Made by a program: the position numbers and the translations under genes. The notes under the pieces are model-generated. The model saw only the letters and a list, made by a program, of their open reading frames with translations. It was not told the DNA's origin and made no database searches. A stretch of 64,000 nt of DNA from Phaeobacter sp. J2-8 (GTDB lineage: Bacteria; Pseudomonadota; Alphaproteobacteria; Rhodobacterales; Rhodobacteraceae), in the NCBI RefSeq assembly GCF_022867865.1, contig NZ_JALIEC010000001.1, forward strand, positions 248,001-312,000, given 5' to 3'. Numbering within the stretch: the first letter of the stretch is position 1; each line of letters begins with the position of its first letter. This document shows positions 37,178 through 46,129 of this stretch, piece by piece.

Positions 37178-38678
37178 CCGCAAAGACCTTTTGCTTTCGC
37201 TGATGCGTGACCTGGGCCTTGGCACAGAGGTGCAAAGCCTGGTTGGTGGCCAGTTGCGCGACGGCGCAGGTGATGCCGTGGTGCTGGAAGATCCCTATGC
37301 GCAGATCGAACTGGCCCGCTATGCTGATTGCGGCGCGGCGCTTGCGGCGGCGGCTTGCGATGCTGCGGCGGAGGCGCAAAAGGCCTGGGCCGGTGGCTAT
37401 TCCGCCGCCGCCCGGGGCGATGTCATGCAGGACATCGCGCGGGCGGTTCAGGACCACCATGAGACGCTGGCGCGGCTCGAAGCACTGGTCGCGGGCAAGC
37501 CCGTCCGCGATTGCCGGGTGGAGGTGGCCAAGGTCGCCGAGATGTTCCGCTATTACGCCGGTTGGGCAGACAAACTGCATGGTGAAGTGATCCCGGTGCC
37601 AAGCGGGCACCTGAATTATACGCTGCGCGAACCCCTGGGCGTGGTCTTCCAAATCACGCCGTGGAACGCGCCGATCTTTACCGCAGGCTGGCAAATCGCG
37701 CCGGCCATCGCCACCGGCAATGGCGTTGTGATCAAGCCCAGCGAATTGACCCCGCTGACAACCGTCGCACTGGTGAAGATCGCCGAAGACGCGGGCCTGC
37801 CCAAAGGGTTGGTCAACGTGCTCTGCGGGCTGGGGCCAACAACTGGGCAAGCCGCGATTGAACATGACGCGGTACGCAAGGTGATCTTTGTCGGCTCGCC
37901 CGAAACCGGGCGTCGCGTTGCGGTCGCGGCGGCGCAATCGCTGAAACCTGCGGTGCTGGAGCTGGGCGGCAAATCAGCCAATATCGTCTTTGGCGATGCC
38001 AATCTGAAACATGCCGCCCTTGGCGCGCAGGCGGCGATTTTTTCCGGCGCGGGGCAAAGCTGTGTCGCGGGATCGCGGCTGTTGGTGCATCAATCGGTTC
38101 ATGCCGAGCTGACCGATATGATCGCTGCGGGCATGGACGGTATCCGCTTGGGGGATCCGCTGGATGAGGCCACCGAGGTTGGCCCAATCAGCAATGGCCG
38201 CCAGTTTGCCCATGTCACGGGCATGATCCGGGGCGCGCGCGACGAGGGGGGCATTGTGCGCACCCGCGACACAACACCAGACACCGGATATTTCGTGCCG
38301 CCAACCCTGCTGTCCGGGCTGGGTAATCACGCCGCCGCCGCCCAGACCGAGATTTTTGGCCCCGTCGCCACCGCAATCGCCTTTGCGGATGAGGAAGAGG
38401 CCATCGCCATCGCCAATGACACGATGTTCGGGCTGGCTGGCGCGGTTTGGACCTCGGATGTTGGCTGTGCACATCGGGTGTCATCGGCCGTGCGCGCCGG
38501 GACATTCTGGATCAACAGCTACAAGGCGATCCATGTGTCGTCGCCCTTTGGAGGGTCGCTTAACTCCGGCTTTGGCCGATCCAGTGGTAGCGATGCGTTG
38601 ATGGAGTATACAAGTCCGAAATCGGTCTGGCTCGACAGTGGTAAAACGCCCAAAATCGCGTTTGGATATGTGTCCTGA
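37170..38678 (+). CDS. NAD(P)-dependent aldehyde dehydrogenase
   Basis: The product has 502 residues. The ALDH core is intact: FQITPWNAPIFTAGWQIAPA, the catalytic Glu in LELGGKSANIV, the catalytic Cys in SGAGQSCVAGSRLLV, then EIFGPVATAIAF. I chose ATG 37170 (GGAG upstream, overlapping the previous stop by eight bases). It oxidises an aldehyde to its acid, probably the product of the neighbouring HIBADH-family enzyme. The substrate is unknown; the closest general class by sequence feel is betaine/gamma-aminobutyraldehyde-type ALDH. Confidence 0.9.
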   Translation: MSDRKDLLLSLMRDLGLGTEVQSLVGGQLRDGAGDAVVLEDPYAQIELARYADCGAALAAAACDAAAEAQKAWAGGYSAAARGDVMQDIARAVQDHHETLARLEALVAGKPVRDCRVEVAKVAEMFRYYAGWADKLHGEVIPVPSGHLNYTLREPLGVVFQITPWNAPIFTAGWQIAPAIATGNGVVIKPSELTPLTTVALVKIAEDAGLPKGLVNVLCGLGPTTGQAAIEHDAVRKVIFVGSPETGRRVAVAAAQSLKPAVLELGGKSANIVFGDANLKHAALGAQAAIFSGAGQSCVAGSRLLVHQSVHAELTDMIAAGMDGIRLGDPLDEATEVGPISNGRQFAHVTGMIRGARDEGGIVRTRDTTPDTGYFVPPTLLSGLGNHAAAAQTEIFGPVATAIAFADEEEAIAIANDTMFGLAGAVWTSDVGCAHRVSSAVRAGTFWINSYKAIHVSSPFGGSLNSGFGRSSGSDALMEYTSPKSVWLDSGKTPKIAFGYVS

Positions 38679-38736
38679 TGGATGGATCGGGGTGGGGGCC
38701 GCTGTGCCCTCTCCCCCTTTGAAGGAAAGCAACAAG

Positions 38737-39897
38737 ATGTCGCCCCCTGACTTTTTCACAGCGCAGCACCCGACCTGGACAGACTGGCGTCGCGATCTGC
38801 ACAAGCACCCGGAACTGGCCTATCAAGAGCACAGGACATCCGAATTCGTCGCCGAACGGCTGACGCAGATGGGGATAACGGTGCATCGCGGGTATGGTGG
38901 CACCGGCGTTGTCGGCGTGCTCAGGAACGGAGATGGCCCCAATATCGGGCTGCGCGCAGACATGGATGCGTTGCCGATTTCCGAAGAAAGCCAACAGCCC
39001 TACAGGTCCGTCCACGCGGGCATCATGCACGCCTGTGGCCATGACGGCCATACAACCATGCTGCTTGCCGCGGCAGAGTATCTGGCGAAGACAAAGCGCT
39101 TTTCCGGCACCGTCACATTCATTTTCCAACCCGCCGAGGAATGCGAAGCCGGTGCGCGCCACATGATTGAAGACGGGCTGTTCAACGATCATCAGGTGGA
39201 TAAGGTTTACGCCCTGCACAATTGGCCGGGCCTGACGCCGGGCTCGTTTTCCGTGCGGCCGGGCGCGCAGATGGCAGGGTTTGATACCTTTGATATTACC
39301 GTGACCGGGCGCGGGGGCCATGCGGCCATGCCGCATGATTGCAACGACAGTATCGTGGCCGCCGGACAGTTGATCGGCGCGTTTCAATCCGTTGTATCGC
39401 GCAGCCTTGACCCGCAATCGCCTGCGGTGCTGAGCGTCACACAGATCCACGCGGGTGACGCCTATAACGTCCTTCCCGAAGCTGTGCGGCTGGCGGGCTG
39501 CACCCGTTATTTCGACAAGGCCGTGAAACAGCAGGTAGAGACCCGGATGGCCGAGATTTGTGCCGGCGTTGCGGCGCAAAATGCCGTTGAAATTAACCTT
39601 GATTACAAAGCGGTCTATCCGCCGACGATCAACGATGTCGCCAGTCAGCAAAAGGCACAGGCGGCGGCATCGACGGTTGCGAGTCGGGATGCTGTCCATA
39701 GCGATCAGAACCCCTCCATGGCATCCGAGGATTTTGCCTTCATGCTTGAACAGGTGCCCGGAGCCTATGTCTGGTTGGGGAATGGCCCCGTGTCAGAGTT
39801 TGGCGCTTTGCATTCGCCCCGTTATGATTTCAACGACGCGATCCTGCCCATCGGTGCGCGGTTTTTCTCAACGCTGGTTGAGGGGGCAGGGCAATGA
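38737..39897 (+). CDS. M20-family amidohydrolase (hippurate/N-acyl amino acid hydrolase type)
   Basis: The product has 386 residues. It has the metal-binding blocks of M20D peptidases: LRADMDALPI, HACGHDGHTTM, FQPAEECEAGA and ASEDFAFMLEQVPG, with a dimerisation domain between (TVTGRGGHAAMPH). These enzymes cleave N-acyl bonds such as hippurate, N-acetyl amino acids or indoleacetyl conjugates. It is cytoplasmic. ATG 38737 follows AAGGAAAG. In this operon it probably hydrolyses the imported compound. Confidence 0.9.
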   Translation: MSPPDFFTAQHPTWTDWRRDLHKHPELAYQEHRTSEFVAERLTQMGITVHRGYGGTGVVGVLRNGDGPNIGLRADMDALPISEESQQPYRSVHAGIMHACGHDGHTTMLLAAAEYLAKTKRFSGTVTFIFQPAEECEAGARHMIEDGLFNDHQVDKVYALHNWPGLTPGSFSVRPGAQMAGFDTFDITVTGRGGHAAMPHDCNDSIVAAGQLIGAFQSVVSRSLDPQSPAVLSVTQIHAGDAYNVLPEAVRLAGCTRYFDKAVKQQVETRMAEICAGVAAQNAVEINLDYKAVYPPTINDVASQQKAQAAASTVASRDAVHSDQNPSMASEDFAFMLEQVPGAYVWLGNGPVSEFGALHSPRYDFNDAILPIGARFFSTLVEGAGQ

Positions 39898-39919
39898 AGG
39901 CAGGACAGGATGTTGCACG

Positions 39920-40642
39920 ATGACTTTGGTCGCCGACACCGAAGCGCTGCTGAACGACCACCCCGACACTGCCGCGCTGCTTGGCATCCAGCCGCGACGG
40001 TTTGCGGGGTTCGCTGACCTTGCCGGCACGCTTCTGGCCTCCTTCGCTGGGGTGCCGGGGGATGTGGTCCGACGGGTCTATGCCGCCAACCCCGGTCTGG
40101 TCGATCTCAGCAGCCACGACATTGCGGAAACTGCGCGGCGTAATTTTGAGCCGGGCGGCGCGGTGGCCTCGCTATTGTTTGCACGCGGGGTGCATGCCGT
40201 CATGGCCCACCGTGTGGCGCATCAACTGTGGCAAGAAGGCGACTACACGCTTGCTTTGGCGGTCAAATCGGCCTTTGGGCGGGCCTTTTCCACCGATATC
40301 CATCCCGGCGCGCGGATTGGGCCGGGCTTCTGGCTGGATCACGGTTTGGGTTTTGTTGCTGGCGAAACCTGTGTGATCGGAGAGGATGTATCGATCTGGC
40401 ATAACGTGACCCTGGGAAGCACGCTGTCGGACAGCGGTGCGCAGCGCCATCCAACACTCCGGGACGGCGCGGTCATCGGTGCTGGCGCGATCATCCTTGG
40501 CAATGTCACCGTCGGTGCCGGGGCCAATGTCGCGGCGGGTGCGATCGTGATCACCGATGTTGCGCCCGCGACGGTCGTTGTCGGAGCCAATTCCAGACAG
40601 GTTGGTCCCGCAAAAGTGTCCTTTGCAAAGCCCAGGGAGTAA
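39920..40642 (+). CDS. Serine O-acetyltransferase-like protein (hexapeptide repeat)
   Basis: The product has 240 residues. The N-terminal helical SAT domain (AVMAHRVAHQLWQEGDYTLAL) is followed by a left-handed beta-helix: STDIHPGARIGPGFWLDHGL, GETCVIGEDVSIWHNVTLGS and GAGAIILGNVTVGAGANVAA. CysE acetylates serine for cysteine synthesis. In this catabolic operon it may acetylate another substrate or supply cysteine; I do not assign cysE. ATG 39920 has AGGA upstream. Confidence 0.85.
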   Translation: MTLVADTEALLNDHPDTAALLGIQPRRFAGFADLAGTLLASFAGVPGDVVRRVYAANPGLVDLSSHDIAETARRNFEPGGAVASLLFARGVHAVMAHRVAHQLWQEGDYTLALAVKSAFGRAFSTDIHPGARIGPGFWLDHGLGFVAGETCVIGEDVSIWHNVTLGSTLSDSGAQRHPTLRDGAVIGAGAIILGNVTVGAGANVAAGAIVITDVAPATVVVGANSRQVGPAKVSFAKPRE

Positions 40643-40646
40643 CGCG

Positions 40647-41528
40647 ATGAACGATGCATTCGGAATCGACCATCCATTGATCGCGGTACACGACATCAAT
40701 GCCTTGCGTGAACGGCTGATCGACATCGGGTTCAACATGACATCCATCGGCAAACACCCTTGGGGGACCAGCACCAGCCTGGCGATGTTCCAGGGCTGTT
40801 TGCTGGAAATCATGGGCATCTATGATCAGACCCTGATTGACGAGGTGCTCGCCGGGGATTTCCACTTCGGGCGCCATGTCTATGAACACCTTCAAAAACG
40901 CGAAGGCGTTGCGCTTACAGCGTTGCACAGTACCAATGCTGTCGCAGACGCTGCTTTTGCGGAACAGGCCGGATTTAGGATCAGTGGCCACCTGGAATTC
41001 GGCCGTGATGTGACACTGCCGAACGGCCGCATGGGGCGTACCAAGACAACGCTCGCCCTGTTGCCAGACACAGCGCGCCCGCGCCTTTCCTTTTTCCTGT
41101 GCCAGCAACACCGCCCCGAATTCATCTATGTGCCCGCATGGTTGGTTCATCCGAATTCGGTTTGTGGCTATGCAGGTGCCTCGGTGCTGGCACGTGATGC
41201 GGATATGAGCGCGTTGGAAACCAAATTCGCGGGCCTTTATGGCGCACCACGTCCGTGCGACGGTGGCGTCGTCTTCGATACCGCGAATGGGAAAATGCGA
41301 TTGTTGACCCGCGCGGCAATAGAGGCCCGCAATGGCCCCCTGCCGACTGATGTCCTGACCGAAGACGCGCCGGGAATTGTGGCCCTGGACCTTGCCTATT
41401 CAGATGGCAAAAAGCTGGAGGCCTGTTTGCGAAACTCTGGTGTGAAATACAGCAGGCACGAAAGCGAGTTTCGCCTATCCGATCCGCAGTTATTCGGAAA
41501 TACGTTTCTCAACTTCGTGCCATGTTGA
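40647..41528 (+). CDS. VOC/glyoxalase-like domain protein
   Basis: The product has 293 residues. IDHPLIAVHDINALRERLID followed by GFNMTSIGKHPWGT resembles the first beta-alpha-beta unit of a glyoxalase-like (Glyoxalase_3 type) domain, and a second, weaker unit follows near GIVALDLAYSDGKKLEACL. No signal peptide is seen. It lies four bases after the acetyltransferase and is the last gene of the operon. Such proteins are metal-dependent enzymes or binding proteins; the reaction is unknown. Confidence 0.75.
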   Translation: MNDAFGIDHPLIAVHDINALRERLIDIGFNMTSIGKHPWGTSTSLAMFQGCLLEIMGIYDQTLIDEVLAGDFHFGRHVYEHLQKREGVALTALHSTNAVADAAFAEQAGFRISGHLEFGRDVTLPNGRMGRTKTTLALLPDTARPRLSFFLCQQHRPEFIYVPAWLVHPNSVCGYAGASVLARDADMSALETKFAGLYGAPRPCDGGVVFDTANGKMRLLTRAAIEARNGPLPTDVLTEDAPGIVALDLAYSDGKKLEACLRNSGVKYSRHESEFRLSDPQLFGNTFLNFVPC

Positions 41529-42033
41529 CGTTTTTGAACGGCGGTCGCACAGCAGGCTTTTCGGAGTAAGGCGCTTCGCCTTCTACACGAGATCGCTCCG
41601 TGCTTGGCCAAAATGATAGGTTATTTCGCGCCCAATATTCGTCAGAAATGGTCATGAAATACAAAGGTGACTTATGCGCAGAGCAGCCGTCTGGGCTGCC
41701 AGCAGCGGACGACCGGTTTCCGCCCTTTGTTTTGACCGGCGCGACCGCCCTCTACGCCGGTTACCCGAAAGTCAAGGAGAAGCAGTCTTCAAATCTTCAC
41801 AAACCAAGACCCGCATGATGCGTCGCACAACGAGGTCAGTGAGGCGCACTTCATGACGATCCGCCAGCATTCGTGAGGAAAGTGCCATATCGAGCAGACA
41901 CAAGAGCCTCACGTGCGCGCCCCCAGCCTTGCCAAGGTCGAAGGAGATAACATCTTGAACAAGACAGTAATGTCCGCTCCGCCCGGACAGTCGCCATTGT
42001 GGCAAGAAATAGAGGCCAGCGATCCCTACTCGG
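41529..42033. other. Gap with only degenerate short frames
   Basis: The 500 bases after the operon hold short overlapping open frames on both strands with no recognisable product and no strong terminator. They may be remnants at the left edge of the decaying accessory region. Confidence 0.45.
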
Positions 42034-42645
42034 TCAATTTGAGAAAACCGAAAACGCAGTTCTCAGAAATTTACCCACGGTCTCTGGCGACGCTTGGCGT
42101 TTCATCAAAACCATCGCGCTGGCCAGTTGCAAATCGACATAGATCGCTGCAACGGGGTTAGACAAATCGGTCGATATCTCACCTTTCTCTTTGGCGCGTG
42201 CGATCCAGTCTTCGTATATGTCTATAGTCTCTGCCCTGAGCATATCGATGGTATCTGCGGTCAATTCCCCCATTTGCCCCCGCGACGCGGACATATCTTG
42301 CAGCAGACATCCTTTTGGAGTGGGTGAATTCAGTTGGCTTGATCGAAAAAGGTCAATCAAGGCTTCCACGATTTCTGAGAACTGACCACCAGACTGAAAA
42401 ATTGCGTAAAGCGGTTCCAAGTTCTCATCGCGGTAACTTCTTAACACAGTGCGCCTTAGACCATCTTCGTTGCCAAACTCACGATACAAGCCAGGTTTCG
42501 ACACCCCGGAGCGTTTGCAAATCTCGTTGATCGAGACATGCGTCGGCCCCTCGGACATAAAGCTTTCTTTTGCGATTTCAATGATATGATCGCGATCAAG
42601 CGTCTTGGGGCGGCCCCTGGTTGTGGGGTTTTTCTGTGTGTCCAT
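42034..42645 (-). CDS. TetR-family regulator (controls SDR/MDR genes, inferred)
   Basis: The product has 203 residues. The N-terminal TetR HTH is clear (SINEICKRSGVSKPGLYREF), with a variable ligand-binding domain that includes GCLLQDMSASRG. It diverges from the extended SDR at 42759; the intergenic region contains a 25-base site that recurs upstream of the MDR gene at 44768-45754. I infer autoregulation and control of both oxidoreductases. Confidence 0.9.
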   Translation of the reverse strand: MDTQKNPTTRGRPKTLDRDHIIEIAKESFMSEGPTHVSINEICKRSGVSKPGLYREFGNEDGLRRTVLRSYRDENLEPLYAIFQSGGQFSEIVEALIDLFRSSQLNSPTPKGCLLQDMSASRGQMGELTADTIDMLRAETIDIYEDWIARAKEKGEISTDLSNPVAAIYVDLQLASAMVLMKRQASPETVGKFLRTAFSVFSN

Positions 42646-42681
42646 ATTATAGTACCGTTCAGCATTTATACCTTGCCTTCC

Positions 42682-42706
42682 ATTTTCGTACCATGCAGTA
42701 CAAAAT
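42682..42706. promoter_or_regulatory. Candidate TetR operator, copy 1
   Basis: The 25-base site starts ATTTTCGTACC and ends GTACAAAAT. It matches 45816-45840 at 19 of 25 positions without gaps and is imperfectly palindromic. It lies between divergent tetR and SDR genes. Confidence 0.55.
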
Positions 42707-42758
42707 GAATCAACACAGGATTAAATGCCAGATTGGCAGGTTTTAGAAGGAGAAGGTC

Positions 42759-43769
42759 ATGACGAAAACTGTGCTTTTGACCGGCATTTCCGGCTTTATC
42801 GGATTGCACGCCGCCAAAGAATTGCTGAACCAAGGATACATTGTTCGCGGTTCGGTTCGCAGCAAACGCAAAGAGCAGCAGGTCCGCGATACGCTGACTG
42901 CTGCCAACGTTGATGTCTCAAATCTGACGATTGTCGAGCTTGATCTGGCATCTGACAAAGGCTGGGACGAGGCCGCGGCGGGCGCGGACCATATCATGCA
43001 CGTTGCCTCGCCCTTTATCTCTGCTGCCCCCAAACACGAGAACGAAATCATTGTCCCGGCGGTTCAGGGTACATTGCGCGCCATGCGCGCCGCAAAAAAT
43101 GCCGGTGTTAAGCGGGTCGTTCTGACCAGTTCCGCAGGCGCCATGTTCAGCAAGCTGACTGGCGAAATTGGTCCGAAGGACTGGACCGATACCAACGCGC
43201 CTAAAATGAGCGCCTATCTCAAGAGCAAGACACTTGCCGAGCGCGCCGCTTGGGATTTCATCAAGAACGAAGCCGCCGGGACAGATCTCGAACTCACCGT
43301 CATTGCGCCGGGTGCGACCTTCGGGCCGCCTGTGGGTGACGATATTTCTGGCGAGGCCTTGTCCACAATTGCCCGCATGCTTCGCGGGAAAATGCCAATG
43401 GTTCCGAAAGTTGCCATGCCCATGGGCGATGTACGCGATGTAGCGGCCCTGCATGTCAAAGCGCTGGAAACACCCGAAGCGGCAGGCCAAAGGTTCCTTG
43501 TCGCCGACACGCCGGCCAGAAGCTTCCAAAATGTTGCACAGATGTTGCAAGACGAAGGGCATACTGGCCCCAGCACCCGTCTTGCTCCCAACTTTCTTAT
43601 GCGCATCATGTCGATCTTCGACAGAGATGTCCGTGGTATGGTCGGTTGGCTTGGTCTAAATCTGAGCGGAGACATTTCTGCGACGCGCAGAACATTTGGC
43701 TGGACGCCGATGCCATTCAGAAAAACCCTGTCCGAAACGGCCGCGTCGATTTCAGCGTTGCAATCCTAA
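42759..43769 (+). CDS. Extended SDR, dihydroflavonol-4-reductase-like
   Basis: The product has 336 residues. The N-terminal NAD(P) motif GISGFIG follows TKTVLLT; the catalytic Ser region is VLTSSAGAMFS and the YxxxK motif is YLKSK. DFR-like enzymes reduce ketones or aldehydes with NADPH. ATG 42759 has AGAAGGAG at good spacing. It is divergent from a TetR regulator and was once probably followed by a haloalkane dehalogenase gene, so a role in xenobiotic metabolism is possible but not shown. Confidence 0.88.
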   Translation: MTKTVLLTGISGFIGLHAAKELLNQGYIVRGSVRSKRKEQQVRDTLTAANVDVSNLTIVELDLASDKGWDEAAAGADHIMHVASPFISAAPKHENEIIVPAVQGTLRAMRAAKNAGVKRVVLTSSAGAMFSKLTGEIGPKDWTDTNAPKMSAYLKSKTLAERAAWDFIKNEAAGTDLELTVIAPGATFGPPVGDDISGEALSTIARMLRGKMPMVPKVAMPMGDVRDVAALHVKALETPEAAGQRFLVADTPARSFQNVAQMLQDEGHTGPSTRLAPNFLMRIMSIFDRDVRGMVGWLGLNLSGDISATRRTFGWTPMPFRKTLSETAASISALQS

Positions 43770-43859
43770 GCCGGTCAATCTGAACCTGATCAAAAAGAAA
43801 TGCGGGGCGCGCCGACATCGTTGCGCGCCTCGGTAAAACAGGCTGCCTGCGTGAACGCC

Positions 43860-44475
43860 TCTCTATTCCCGTTACACAAGGAACAACCATTTCCAGCTTC
43901 CGGGACAGAAAGAAGTTCGCAACTGTTTTGGCAACCAGATGGCCTATATCGAAGAGAACGTTTGGCCCCAGTTGTCTTCCTGCACGGCAATCCGACGTCG
44001 TCTTATCTTTTGGCGAAACACCATGCCATATCTTGCGGGCAAAGGGTATCTGATTGCACCCGACTTGATAAGGGTGGGCGATAGCGACAAGCCCAAAAGG
44101 GTGGCGCGGACCGGTATATCTATGCAGAACAGAGCAAATACCCTTTTGCATTGCTTAGACAGCTGGGTGCAACGGAAGACGCTACACTGGCATTTGATAA
44201 CTGGGGGTCTTCGTTAGGGTTCGAATGGGCCAGCAGAATCAAAAACGTTGTGAATGGCAGCGGCATAACGGTAGCGGCTGTACAGGCACTGCAAAACGGG
44301 GATTCATCTACCAATGAAGGGCGCGCGCTGTTTGAGGGCTTTTGGCCCCCAACATGCGAGCAAATTGTTCTGGATAGCATTATCGTTGTCGAAAGGTTCA
44401 CTCCCCAAGCAGTCGCACGCGACCTAAGCGAAGAACAAATAAATGAACATCGTCGCCCGTTTCTGGATTCGAGTG
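43860..44475 (+). pseudogene. Haloalkane dehalogenase (LinB/DhaA type) remnant, 5' part
   Basis: Pieces in several frames match the family in order: KKFATVLGNQMAYIEEN, VVFLHGNPTSSYL, WRNTMPYLAGKGYLIAPDLI, then the nucleophile strand as LAFDNWGSSLGFEWA, and later VARDLSEEQINEHRRPFLDS. The family nucleophile motif HDWG reads DNWG here, so the attacking Asp has become Asn. Several frameshifts and a truncation at an IS630 fragment make it clearly dead. The missing C-terminal piece appears at 47407-47516. Confidence 0.8.
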
Positions 44476-44477
44476 AG

Positions 44478-44735
44478 GATCGCCACTCACAAGAATGCCG
44501 GCATCGCAGCCATGTGCGACGCCGGATGCTGGTTCTTGTTCTTGCCGCCCTGCAGCCCCGACGTTAACCCGATTGAGATGGCATTCTCGAAGTTCAATGC
44601 ACACCTGGGCAGGATCGGCGCGCGGACATATAACCGGCTTGCTCCAAGCACTCACAGAAATCTGCGAACTCTCAACACCAGAAGGCGGCTGAAATTACTT
44701 CAACGCTGCCGGATATAGTTCAGGTTACAAGTCGG
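44478..44735 (+). mobile_element. IS630-family transposase remnant (3' end)
   Basis: The frame reads ATHKNAGIAAMC, then LFLPPCSPDVNPIEMAFSKF and NAHLGRIGARTYNRL, then shifts frame to LLQALTEICELSTPE and NYFNAAGY. This is the C-terminal DDE end of IS630-type transposases. Only the last 85 or so codons remain, in at least two frames. It directly abuts the dehalogenase remnant. Confidence 0.8.
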
Positions 44736-44767
44736 ACACTTTAGGACCGTCGATCGATATCGATAGA

Positions 44768-45754
44768 TTAGGCTTCGCTTACCCGCACGATATGTTTGCC
44801 CAGCATTTGCGATTTCGACACGGCGATCATCGCTTCCCGAACGGCGTCAAACTCGTAAATCTTGTCAACAGGCACCGATATTTTGCCTTTCTGATACAGG
44901 TCCGAAAGCTGTCTGTAGGCAACGTCGAGTTCTTCCGCCGTGCTGTGCAACGGCAGGACACCCATGGCACTGTACCCGCGGGCTGTCATATCACCGGCAT
45001 CCAGCTTCGTCCACGCGCCGCTGCCATAGCCAATCAACGCCAAGCGGCCACCGAGGCCAATCGATTTGAGAGCATCTTCACCGGCAGCGCCACCTACCGG
45101 ATCATAGATGACATCCACAGTTCCAACCAGGTCTGTCACTTGCTCTGAAATGGATCCTGCGCGGTAATCCACCACATGATCCGCCCCCAGCGACTTGCAG
45201 AAGGCAACCTTTTCCGGCCCGCCTGCAACAGCCACGACAGTCGCGCCAAGCGCTTTGCCAAGCTGAACGGCAGTAGACCCGGTGCCCCCGGAGGCACCCA
45301 GTACCAACAGAGTTTCCCCGGCCAGAAGCTTGGTCCGCTGCACCAATCCAGTATGGGCAGTTAGATAGGCCACGACAAATCCGGCGGCTTGCTCGTCAGG
45401 CATACCTGTCGGAACTTTGGTCATCAGCATCTTCGTCGACATGTAGCAATATTCGGAAAACCCACCAGAGCCGCCCATAAACAAGGTAAGCCCCATGACC
45501 TTGTCACCAACGGCAAATTCCACACCTTCGGCAACCTCTGTGACGATACCGACAACTTCCGATCCTGCGCTGACAGGCGGGGTTTGAACAAAGGGATATT
45601 CACCTTTGGTCATCAAGACATCCGGCATCCCCACCGCGGCGGCCAATACCTTTACTGTCACACAGTCGGCGGGTGGGGGCGCCAAATCGGGCGCATCAAC
45701 GCGTTCAAGGACTTGCTCGACTGGTCCGAAGGCTTCAGCTTTCCATGTTTGCAT
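44768..45754 (-). CDS. Zinc-independent quinone oxidoreductase-like MDR protein
   Basis: The product has 328 residues. The MDR fold is clear: GSEVVGIVTEVAEGVEFAVG, the nucleotide-binding LVLGASGGTGSTAVQLGKAL, then GADHVVDYR and VIYDPVGGAAGEDAL. The structural Cys cluster of alcohol dehydrogenases is absent, as in NADPH:quinone reductases. I chose ATG 45754 (MQTWKAEAFG) over one 13 codons upstream. A site shared with the tetR/SDR region lies about 62 bases upstream. Confidence 0.88.
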   Translation of the reverse strand: MQTWKAEAFGPVEQVLERVDAPDLAPPPADCVTVKVLAAAVGMPDVLMTKGEYPFVQTPPVSAGSEVVGIVTEVAEGVEFAVGDKVMGLTLFMGGSGGFSEYCYMSTKMLMTKVPTGMPDEQAAGFVVAYLTAHTGLVQRTKLLAGETLLVLGASGGTGSTAVQLGKALGATVVAVAGGPEKVAFCKSLGADHVVDYRAGSISEQVTDLVGTVDVIYDPVGGAAGEDALKSIGLGGRLALIGYGSGAWTKLDAGDMTARGYSAMGVLPLHSTAEELDVAYRQLSDLYQKGKISVPVDKIYEFDAVREAMIAVSKSQMLGKHIVRVSEA

Positions 45755-45815
45755 CGTTCTGTTTTCTTTCTGATTAGGGTGACATTTCCCCACTCTTCGA
45801 ATGGAGACGAATCTT

Positions 45816-45840
45816 ATTTTCGTACCTATCGGTATTAAAT
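45816..45840. promoter_or_regulatory. Candidate TetR operator, copy 2
   Basis: The site matches 42682-42706 at 19 of 25 positions, with the first 11 bases (ATTTTCGTACC) identical and a GGTATTAAAT end. It lies in the leader of the MDR oxidoreductase. Confidence 0.5.
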
Positions 45841-46129
45841 TAATTCGTCAAGGCGCGATACACCGGTTCGCAAACCCAGCATCAATTGACAGGGGTTATC
45901 GCGGTATCTGGCTAAGGTCGTGCTTTTGCTTGGATCCTTGACTTGGACATAGGGCTTCGAACAGTTGGCCGGCAGACTGGACCTCCCCCGTTCACGCCCG
46001 GTTGCTCGTGATGAACGTGGCCATGTATGATCGTTGGAATGGTTTCGGTTTCGCTGAGCGTCGCCTTGGCGGACCCGAAATGATCGGAATCTTTGGCTGG
46101 GGCTGAGACAAACGGCGGGTGAGCCCCCC

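Noticed and set aside
45841-46129. End of a HemW-like gene (text LMLGLRTGVSRLDEL on the minus strand)
   Set aside because: Only about 15 residues resemble the family end and no further homology follows, so it is too short to support.
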